Source of the DNA: JAFLCM01 sp964510955
GTDB taxonomy: Bacteria > Planctomycetota > Phycisphaerae > Phycisphaerales > UBA1924
Length of the DNA stretch: 29,765 nucleotides
Direction: 5' to 3'
Assembly: GCA_964510955.1 (NCBI GenBank)
Contig: CAZEDW010000048.1
Coordinates: 1 to 29,765 of the forward strand
The notes beneath the pieces are model-generated. The model saw only the letters and a program-made list of their open reading frames with translations, had not been told where the DNA came from and ran no database searches. A program made the position numbers and the translations under genes. Within the stretch, counting starts at the first letter, position 1, and every line of letters begins with the position of its first letter. Below, piece by piece: positions 6,677 to 14,000 of the stretch.

Positions 6677-7363
6677 TCAGGTGCTGTAGGCCAGCGACAG
6701 GTGGACGATGTACCTGGCGGTTCCCAGCACGATCCCGGTGATGATGGCCTCGTGCGGCTCCAGGTCCATCCACCGGAGCATGCCCAGCACGATCGCCGCG
6801 GCGACGCCGAACTGGGTGACAAACATGATCGGCACCGACCACAGCATGAACCCGACGATGTCGCTGAAGGCGATGATGGCGGCGAGCCGGAGGATGGAAA
6901 CCACGAACGGCTGATCAAACCCGAACCACGCGGCCGAGAAGGTGGCGAACAGGGCGACGGCGATGGGCACGAACACCGCCTGGCGCAGGGCGAACCAGGC
7001 GGCGTCCCCGGGCTCTCCCGCGAACGCCAGCAGGGCCGTGAGCGCCCCGTACGCGACGACCGCGAGGATGAGGGCGCGGCGGTATTGGTCGAAGGTCTGC
7101 CATCGCGCCACGGCGTTGCTCTGGTTGCGCCGCACGGCGGTCACCACGTTTACGCCGCACGCCGGGCAGTTCGGCGTCGAGATGGCGCGGATATCGTGCC
7201 CGCAATCGGGGCATCGCGTCAGCGGGGTGAGTGCGGCGTCGGGGAGCGGTTCGACCTTGCCGGGGAGCCAGGTGGTGATGGACCTGAGGCGTCGCTTTGA
7301 GACCGGCGCCTGCGCCGTCGCGGCGATCGGGCCGGGCTCGGGACTCTCTGGATGCGTGCTCAT
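6677..7363 (-). CDS. Zinc-ribbon membrane protein
   Basis: The protein has 228 residues. After a Pro/Ala-rich cytoplasmic N-terminus, four Cys in two CPxCG knuckles (Cys51, Cys54, Cys66, Cys69) form a zinc ribbon. Four or five hydrophobic segments fill residues 90-225 (for example ALILAVVAYGALTALLAF and AAIVLGMLRWMDL). No enzymatic motif is visible. Zinc-ribbon plus multi-pass membrane proteins of this outline are common in planctomycetes and of unknown role. The start is the ATG at 7363 with AGGAG 10 nt upstream, preferred to an ATG 10 codons earlier. The gene is divergent from rtcB; the 178-nt gap between them holds a small hairpin (7453-7468, loop AGAA) and the rtcB promoter box. Confidence 0.7.
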   Translation of the reverse strand: MSTHPESPEPGPIAATAQAPVSKRRLRSITTWLPGKVEPLPDAALTPLTRCPDCGHDIRAISTPNCPACGVNVVTAVRRNQSNAVARWQTFDQYRRALILAVVAYGALTALLAFAGEPGDAAWFALRQAVFVPIAVALFATFSAAWFGFDQPFVVSILRLAAIIAFSDIVGFMLWSVPIMFVTQFGVAAAIVLGMLRWMDLEPHEAIITGIVLGTARYIVHLSLAYST

Positions 7364-7529
7364 CTCGGCTCGGCTCCTGGGCGGGGCGGGCATTGCGAGT
7401 CAGCAAGGGCACGGGCGGCGGGCGATCTCCCATACGCGGGCGGGGGCCGGGGTGATGCAGAAGCATCAGGGTACCGGCAACAGATTCGGCGGCATTTGAA
7501 CGGCATGGACGGGCGCTGCACCGGGGCGC

Positions 7530-7535
7530 TACCCT
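7530..7535 (+). promoter_or_regulatory. -10-like TACCCT box for a leaderless start
   Basis: TACCCT ends 6 nt before the GTG at 7542, the same spacing as at 2803 and 9944. The gene has no Shine-Dalgarno sequence. No -35 hexamer at standard distance is evident. Confidence 0.45.
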
Positions 7536-7541
7536 CGGCCC

Positions 7542-8816
7542 GTGAGCGGCACCACGTCAGAATCAGGTTACGCCCGCTGGGGCTCGAACATCGATCAGGG
7601 TGCGCTCGATCAGATGCGCGCGGCGATGAGCCTGCCGGCCACCGCCGCCGGCGCGCTGATGCCCGATGCGCACGTGGGCTACGGGCTTCCGATCGGGGGC
7701 GTGCTGGCGACGCGGGGAGCGGTGATCCCGTACGCCGTCGGCGTAGACATCGCGTGCAGGATGAAGCTGTCGGTGCTGGACCTGCCGGCCTCGACACTCG
7801 AGAAGCCGCACGAGCTGAAGCGGCTGACCAGGGCGCTGGAAACCGAGACGCGCTGGGGGATCGGGTGCGCGTTCGAGGGGCGCGACAAGCGCGAGCACCC
7901 CGTGATGGACGAGGACTGGTCGGTCTCGCCGGTGACCGGTCGGTTCAAGGACAAGGCGTGGAACCAGCTCGGCACAAGCGGCTCGGGCAATCACTTTGTT
8001 GAGTTCGGGGTGCTGGAGGTGACACCGGTCGAGTCGGCAGAGCCGCCGATGCGCGAACCGGGCTCGGGTGACACCCTTACGCCGTCGCGCACGGGGCTCG
8101 GAACGTTCGGGCCGGGACGGTACCTCGCGCTGCTCTCGCACTCGGGCAGCCGAGGGACCGGGGCGGCGGTGTGCGACCACTATTCCAAGCTCGCCATCGA
8201 GAAGCGCTCCGGCGAGATCGATCCCAAGCTCAGGCACCTGTCGTGGCTGGAACTGGAATCGGAGGAAGGGCGCGAGTATTGGGCGGCGATGGAGCTTATG
8301 GGGCGCTACGCCTCGGCGAACCACGCGCTGATCCACCGGCACATCGTTCGAAACCTGGGGGCCGAGGTGCTCGCGGGCATCGAGAACCACCACAACTTCG
8401 CCTGGAAGGAGCGTCACGTTGCCGGCGCGGGGGCCGAGGAGGAGTTGATCGTCCATCGCAAGGGCGCAACGCCCGCGGGCCCGGGTGTGCTGGGCGTCAT
8501 CCCGGGGTCGATGGCCTCGCCCGGGTTCGTTGTGCGCGGCAAGGGGGGCGCAGGATCGCTCAACTCCGCGAGTCACGGCGCCGGGCGCGTGATGAGCCGC
8601 AACAAGGCGAGGGAGACCTTCCGCTGGGGCAACGTCCGGCGCGAGCTCGAGTCGGCGGGGATCACGGTGCTGTCGGCGGGCATCGACGAGGTGCCCGGGG
8701 TGTACAAGGACATCCGCCAGGTGATGCGGGAGCAGTCGGACCTGGTCGAAGTTCTGGCACGGTTCGATCCGAAGCTCGTGAAGATGGCGCCGGAAGGAGA
8801 GAGGGCGGAAGACTGA
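7542..8816 (+). CDS. rtcB: RtcB family RNA-splicing ligase
   Basis: The protein has 424 residues, the length of bacterial RtcB, which joins RNA 2',3'-cyclic phosphate or 3'-phosphate ends to 5'-OH ends using GTP and Mn2+. The active-site blocks are all present in order: DAHVGYGLPIGGV, GVDIACR with metal ligand Cys72, GSGNHFVEFG with Asn150 and His151, LLSHSGSRGTG, ENHHNFAW with His283/His284, RKGATPA, and NSASHGAGR, whose His345 should carry the covalent GMP. It starts at the GTG at 7542, directly after a TANNNT box and without a Shine-Dalgarno sequence. No rtcA cyclase, rtcR regulator or archease gene is near, so it acts alone locally, in RNA repair or tRNA ligation. Confidence in the enzyme is high; the physiological substrate is open. 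Confidence 0.95.
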   Translation: MSGTTSESGYARWGSNIDQGALDQMRAAMSLPATAAGALMPDAHVGYGLPIGGVLATRGAVIPYAVGVDIACRMKLSVLDLPASTLEKPHELKRLTRALETETRWGIGCAFEGRDKREHPVMDEDWSVSPVTGRFKDKAWNQLGTSGSGNHFVEFGVLEVTPVESAEPPMREPGSGDTLTPSRTGLGTFGPGRYLALLSHSGSRGTGAAVCDHYSKLAIEKRSGEIDPKLRHLSWLELESEEGREYWAAMELMGRYASANHALIHRHIVRNLGAEVLAGIENHHNFAWKERHVAGAGAEEELIVHRKGATPAGPGVLGVIPGSMASPGFVVRGKGGAGSLNSASHGAGRVMSRNKARETFRWGNVRRELESAGITVLSAGIDEVPGVYKDIRQVMREQSDLVEVLARFDPKLVKMAPEGERAED

Positions 8817-8818
8817 CA

Positions 8819-8871
8819 GGGAAGGCAATAGGCAATAGGCATGATGTGTTGGTCACGCCTCATGCCTTCCC
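8819..8871. terminator. Hairpin with tandem heptamers between convergent genes
   Basis: GGGAAGGCA 8819-8827 pairs perfectly with TGCCTTCCC 8863-8871. An alternative inner stem pairs GGCATGA 8838-8844 with TCATGCC 8860-8866. Between them the 7-mer AGGCAAT is tandemly repeated from 8823. It sits in the 56-nt gap between rtcB and the convergent GNAT gene, so a bidirectional terminator role is plausible, although no T tract follows. Confidence 0.45.
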
Positions 8872-8872
8872 G

Positions 8873-9937
8873 TCACAACCGCTTCGAGAAGTGGAACTCG
8901 GTGGTGTTGGAGAGGTCGTGGAGGTCGCGCGTGAACGAGCCGCGCACGTAGGCGTGGCGCTCGTAGAAGGCGTGGCCGTCGAGGAAGCGGGTATCGCTCC
9001 AGAGCTCCAGGACGGCGGTGCCGCGGCGGCGGGCCTCGCTTTCCACCCAGCCGAGCAGACGCGTGCCCAGCCCGGCGCCGCGGTGCGAGCGCGCGACGTA
9101 GAGCTTCTTCAGTTCCATCTTGGCGTCGCCGACGGGCACAAGGCCCGCGCTGCCGACCACGCGTCCGGAAGGATCGGCGCCGATCCAGAAGGTGCCGCCC
9201 TTCCTGGCATACGCGGTGGCGATGGCCCGGAGGTCGGGTTCCTCTCGGTCCACGTCAAGAACGCAGCCGGGGTATTCGCTCCAGACGCCGCCGATGAGGT
9301 CGATCATGCCGACGGCGTCGGCGTCTTCGGCGGGGCGGATGTAGCACGAGCTGAGCCTGCTGTCGGGGCGGCCCGTGCGGGTGATGGGCCGGCTCATGAT
9401 CAGGCTCACATAGTTCGTGTATGGCCACTGCCAGCGCTCGACCACCCTGAACCCGCGTTTCTCGTAAAAGCGGCGCAGGCCCTCGTCCGGCGAGGCCATG
9501 CTCAGGGCAAGTTCGACCATCCCCAGTTCCAGCGCACGCGCCTCGACCGCCTCGATCAGGGCCGCGCCCACGCCGGCGCCCTGGCAGGACGGATCAACGC
9601 CCAGCAGCGAGAAATGACCGACGCCGGCGAGCTGGAAGAACGGGGGGAACGCCGCGGTCTCGACCTCCTGAAACAAGATGGTCCCCACGAGCTTCTCGTG
9701 GCCCGCGTCGGTGAGCGTGGCCACAAAGCACTCGCCGCTGGCGGTGCGCTCGCGCGTCTGCTCCACGCTCTGACGCCCGGCGAGCGGGCGCAGGCCCAAG
9801 TCGACCTGCGGCTTATAGGCGCGGTGAAGCAGCGATGTCAGCTCCTGCAACGAGTCGGCGCTCCGCAGGCGGCGCACCACCACGCGCCGGGCGTGCGGGC
9901 GATCTAGCGGAAGCGGTCTGGCGTCGGCGCGGCTCAC
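8873..9937 (-). CDS. Tandem GNAT acetyltransferase
   Basis: The protein has 354 residues and two GNAT (acyl-CoA N-acyltransferase) domains. Domain 1, about residues 20-180, has HFSLLGVDPSCQGAGVGAAL, with the acetyl-CoA-binding Q-x-x-G-x-G, and ends in RRFYEKRGFRVVE. Domain 2, about residues 195-350, has MELKKLYVARSHRGAGLG (R-x-x-G-x-G) and HAFYERHAYVRG. Both keep the pyrophosphate-binding loop, so both may be active or one may be structural, as in some antibiotic and small-molecule acetylating enzymes. The substrate is unknown. It starts with the GTG at 9937, with no Shine-Dalgarno sequence. The promoter TTGCTT, 17 nt, TAACGT places the -10 box only 6 nt before the GTG, so the transcript should be leaderless. 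It is convergent with rtcB. Confidence 0.8.
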   Translation of the reverse strand: MSRADARPLPLDRPHARRVVVRRLRSADSLQELTSLLHRAYKPQVDLGLRPLAGRQSVEQTRERTASGECFVATLTDAGHEKLVGTILFQEVETAAFPPFFQLAGVGHFSLLGVDPSCQGAGVGAALIEAVEARALELGMVELALSMASPDEGLRRFYEKRGFRVVERWQWPYTNYVSLIMSRPITRTGRPDSRLSSCYIRPAEDADAVGMIDLIGGVWSEYPGCVLDVDREEPDLRAIATAYARKGGTFWIGADPSGRVVGSAGLVPVGDAKMELKKLYVARSHRGAGLGTRLLGWVESEARRRGTAVLELWSDTRFLDGHAFYERHAYVRGSFTRDLHDLSNTTEFHFSKRL

Positions 9938-9943
9938 GCGGGA

Positions 9944-9972
9944 ACGTTACCGGGGACGCCCCGCAAAAGCAA
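9944..9972 (-). promoter_or_regulatory. Promoter of the tandem-GNAT gene, leaderless type
   Basis: Read on the minus strand, TTGCTT (9972-9967) is followed after 17 nt by TAACGT (9949-9944) and after another 6 nt by the GTG start at 9937. Both hexamers fit sigma-70-type elements at ideal spacing, and transcription would begin at or next to the start codon. This is the best supported of the three leaderless candidates. Confidence 0.55.
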
Positions 9973-10005
9973 GACTATGCACAACGTGCAACTCAATACA
10001 CGTGC

Positions 10006-10743
10006 TCAACGGCGCCGACGGCGCCCGGCGACGCCGATCCCAGCCCCCAGCAAGCCCGCAAACCCCGGCGCCGGGGCCACGTGAAGGGTCGCCTCGAGCT
10101 CTCCGGAGTTGTCGTCGTAGAAGCCCGGCAGGCCGCCGACCGACGGGTCCGACTGTGCGAAGCCCAGGAACAGGCGGGTGGCGCCGGCGGGGACGTAGAA
10201 CTTCATCTGGAAGATGTAGCGTGGGCGCCCGCCGTCACCGCCTTCTTCCTTCGGGGCGCCGTACCCGTCGCCGACCCAGAACGTCTGCTGCAGTTCGGGG
10301 GAGATGTCCTCGAAGTTGTCGTTGTCTGAGAAGTCCAGCGCTGCTGGGGCCGGATCGATCGGCTCATCAGCGCCCAGGAACACCCCGACAAGGAACATCG
10401 AGCGTTTGTCCTGCATGATGCCCGAGATGCCGCCGAAGCTGTCCACGTCGGTGGAGGAGCCCTTTTCGCCGTCTGGGTCGTTGAAGGACGGCGGGTCGCC
10501 GGCCTCGCCCGAGACATCGCCGGAGATCACGGAGAACTCGACCCAATCTCCGGCCACGGCGCTGATATCAAACTGCGTGGGGAGCACCCCCCCGCCGCCG
10601 CCGCCGGGTGCCGGCGCGGTCGCGTGACCGGCGCCGTAGATGTTGGCCCGACCGGGGATGATCTTGGTGACATAATCGCCCGCCGAGGCGCAGGTGCCGG
10701 CGCAGGCGAGCGCAAGAACAAACAGACCAAGTCTCGTGGGCAT
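10006..10743 (-). CDS. Exported protein with PEP-CTERM-like tail, possibly lectin-like
   Basis: The protein has 245 residues. A signal peptide covers about residues 1-21 (ending CASAGD), and the C-terminus APAPGFAGLLGAGIG then Arg5 is a PEP-CTERM-like sorting signal. The mature part has a short Gly run near residue 45. A beta-rich domain follows, with ISAVAGDWVEFSVISGDV, FYVPAGATRLFLGFAQSD and PGFYDDNSGELEATLHV. The last block (aromatic, Asp-Asn, short strand) resembles the Ca2+-binding edge of PA-IL/LecA-type galactose lectins found in several PEP-CTERM proteins. That is a resemblance by eye, and sugar binding is not shown. The start is the ATG at 10743, with GGAG 7 nt upstream. A promoter candidate lies at 10804-10831. 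Confidence 0.65.
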   Translation of the reverse strand: MPTRLGLFVLALACAGTCASAGDYVTKIIPGRANIYGAGHATAPAPGGGGGGVLPTQFDISAVAGDWVEFSVISGDVSGEAGDPPSFNDPDGEKGSSTDVDSFGGISGIMQDKRSMFLVGVFLGADEPIDPAPAALDFSDNDNFEDISPELQQTFWVGDGYGAPKEEGGDGGRPRYIFQMKFYVPAGATRLFLGFAQSDPSVGGLPGFYDDNSGELEATLHVAPAPGFAGLLGAGIGVAGRRRRR

Positions 10744-10803
10744 GACTCTTCTCCGTGACGATCTGGACCGGCCCCTGTGCGTGGGCCCCGACCGATGCCC
10801 CCT

Positions 10804-10831
10804 ATTGTGACCCGACGGCCCGGCGGGGCAA
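10804..10831 (-). promoter_or_regulatory. Promoter candidate for the PEP-CTERM-like gene
   Basis: On the minus strand TTGCCC (10831-10826) is followed after 16 nt by CACAAT (10809-10804), or after 17 nt by ACAATA. This gives a leader of about 55 nt before the ATG at 10743, in which GGCCC/GGGCC can form a hairpin. Confidence 0.45.
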
Positions 10832-10963
10832 CTGAAATGGACCATCGCCCGGAATTGGGACGGCGGCGAAGCCGCTTTCCCACATTATCGGTCCGTTCGG
10901 GATGCACCGGGCCGCGAAGCCTACAATGGCCGTCCGCCTCTCCGGAGCGCCGCTTCGGAGCAA

Positions 10964-11038
10964 GGCCCCATCGTCTAGCCCGGTCCAGGACGTCACCCTT
11001 TCACGGTGAAAACTGGGGTTCGAATCCCCATGGGGTCA
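10964..11038 (+). tRNA. tRNA-Glu (anticodon TTC)
   Basis: A complete cloverleaf of 75 nt. The acceptor stem GGCCCCA/TGGGGTC has one G-T pair and discriminator A. The anticodon loop CTTTCAC has TTC at 11000-11002. The T arm is TGGGG-TTCGAAT-CCCCA. CCA is not encoded. A TACAAT hexamer at 10922-10927, 36 nt upstream, is a likely -10 element. Confidence 0.95.
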
Positions 11039-11099
11039 TTTCCGCATCCCGCACCGCGCCGCACCGAGGCGCCGAGAGCCGCACGGCGCACCGGCGCGC

Positions 11100-14000
11100 T
11101 CAGTTCGGGCAGTGCTGCCCGAACATCCCCAGGAGCAGCGTGAGGTCGGCGGTGTTCACCGCGCCGCTGGCGTTGATGTCGCCGGGAGCGCCCGGGGACA
11201 CCGTCTGGCCGAACGCGCCGAGCAGGATGGTCAGGTCGGCGGTGTTGACTTGCCCATCGCCATTCTGGTCGGCGGGGCACGGCGGCTTGCTCAGGCGGGC
11301 CGTGGCGGTGGGTTGCGGCGTGCGCGGCGTGCTGCCGGGTGATTGCCTGGTTGCGCTGGTCGTTCCGTCTCCCAGCGAGGCAATGCCGCCGAACGGATCG
11401 CCCGACGCCGCCAGCTCTGTCGTGGCCAGGTCCGTCACGGCCACCACGTCGGCGCGCCCGTTGTTGTCCACGTCGCCCGCGCGGGCCAGCCTCGGGAGGC
11501 TGCCGGCGTACTGGTCGGCACGCAGCGCGAACACCACGTTGCCGTTGGTGAGATCGTTGCGGAAGACCCGCACGACTCTTTGCGAGTTCGCGTCGGTGGT
11601 CACCACGGCGAGGTCGGGGTCGCCGTCGTTGTCGAAGTCGCCCAGCGTGAGCGAGTCGGGGTTCGTCCCGGCGGGGAAGTCGTTCTGGGCCGTGAAGCCC
11701 CCGGAACCGTCGTTGAGGAAGATGCCCACGGTGCCCGAGCCGCGGTTGGCGACGCAAACATCCTGCGGCGAGGTGGGACTGTGGTCCTTGCCGTTGTCGA
11801 TCTGCCCCGGCTCGATGCTGCCGGGCTCGCTGCCGGCAAACAGGCGGCGCGTGGGATGGGGTTGGTAGGTCCCGCCGGGCTGCTGGTAATACAGCGTGAG
11901 GGTCCCGGCGTCGCGGTTGGCCGTGCCGATGTCGGGGGCGCCGCCCGCGTCGAAGTTGGCGATGCAGATGTCCGTCGGGGCGGCGTCGGTGGTGAGCGTG
12001 CCCGTGACGCTGAACGACCCCGAGCCGTTGTTGCTCAGCACGCTGACCGTGTTCGACGACTGGTTCGCCACGGCGAGGTCGTCCTTGCCGAGCAGGCGGA
12101 TGTCGCCCGAGGCGATCGAGATGGGGCCCGTGCCCACGGCGACGGTCTGCGTCTCGGCCAGCACCGCGTTGCCGAGGTTTGCGTTCGTCAGCACCTTGAC
12201 CGTGCCGTCGCTGAAGTTGCACACGGCCAGGTCCACGGCGTTGTCGGCGTTGAACTTGCCGGAGATGATCCCTTGCGGATTCTTGCCCACGGGGATCGTG
12301 ATCTGCGATCCCTGGGTGAATCCGGCCCATGTGTCGCCGGGGCCGGTGTTGCCGGCGTTGCGGAGGATCACCACATTGCCGTTGGCGGTCGTCGGGTTGT
12401 TGGGATCGGGCACGGCGATGGCGAGGTCGAGGTCGCCGTCGGAGTCGAGGTCGGCGAGCACGGCGCCGGTGGGGACGTTGAATCCGGACGCCACGGTGCC
12501 GTTGTTGAGGTTGATGTCGTCAGTAAGCGATAGAGCGGTGACGTCGACCGCCCCGGCGCGAGCGAGGGTGGAATAGGTCGGCACCAGGAACCGCCGGGCT
12601 GCGGAGAAGTTCGGCATGTACGACACGCCAAACGTGCCGCTGATGGAACCTGCCTGCAGCACCGAGAAAGACGAGCCTACCGAGGGCGTGAACGCAGAAT
12701 CGAGGTTGTTCACAACAAGCGTCCCGGCCAGGTCCGCCACGCCGGTGACGTGGAGTGCTGTGCCGACCCCTGGAGCGCTGATGTTGATTTCGAGGGTACC
12801 ACCGGGCGCGATGGAGCCGTAGTCGTCGTACTGGTGGTAATCCCCATCAATCGTGATCAGTCCAGCGAGATCGGAGGGCCGGATCGGTCCGGCGCACCAG
12901 ACATCCGGCGAGGCGATCGTGCCTGCCCCGGTCAGGAGCGTTTCGGCGGGCGAGACATGAACCGAATCAGTGGCGGAGACCGTGGCGCCGGCGGAGAGCG
13001 TCAGCACGGCGTGTGTGAGATCGAGGCGACCGTCAACGAGAAGCGCTGCTCCCGCGTCAACCGCAACCGCGGTGGGCTCGCCGCGCACGATGAGGCTGAC
13101 GCCGGCGGTGCCGAACGACTGGCTCAGATCAAGGTAGAAGTTGGAGCAAGCGATGTCGAGAACGCCGTCCCCTGTAAAGTCAGCGATCACGGGCCAACCC
13201 GGCGCTCGCACCTGGGCCTCTGCCGGTCCTGGTCCGTCGGGGTCTGAGACGATGTCGCGGGTCCTGAACTGGGCTTGACCGCCAGCGCTTGGAGGCAGCT
13301 GCTCGATAACGACCATCCGATCGGCGTTCTCCACGGTGGCGACAATGTCCAGATCGCCGTCCTGATCTATGTCGTTCGCTACGACTGAAACCACGCCCGC
13401 GCTCGCCGAGAACAGAACTCTGGACTCGAACAAGCCCTGCCCAAGGGAGCGTGCCCAGACCAGGTCGGCCGTGGCGGGAAGGGCGCTGGTGAGTAGATCG
13501 GCTCGCCCGTCGGCATCAATATCCGCCACCACGCGCATATCTCCAAGGATCGAACCGGCGTTCACACTGGCCCACTGAACCCCGGCAGCAGTGTTGTACA
13601 GCAGGGTTAGTTGTGGCCCGGCTTGGACGACGACATCCGGCAGACCGTTGCCGTCCAAATCGCCGATTCCTCTGAGAGATGTGCCGTAGCCCGGGTACAT
13701 GACCACCGTGCCGACGCTGCGAAGCGACCATTGGCCCGAGACATCACCGGGGTTCTCCAGCCATGCGACAAGCAAGTCGCCGCTGCCGGTATTTGAGAGT
13801 GCTGCCAGGCAGATATCGAGGTCTCCATCGGCGTCGAAATCAGCAGTTCCGTTGCAACCAGCCCCGTAGGTGTCATCGAACGCTCCCTCCGGCAAGTCCA
13901 CGATCAGTTCGACGAAGGTGGCCGGTGATCCGGGGACGGCCCGGAAAATACTCAGTGTCGTGGGCTGGTTGAATCCGCAACTGTGCGATCCCACGATTTC

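Noticed and set aside
8171..9907. 578-codon plus-strand frame overlapping rtcB and the GNAT gene
   Set aside because: It spans the end of one real gene and the antisense of another; the composition is that of a shadow frame.
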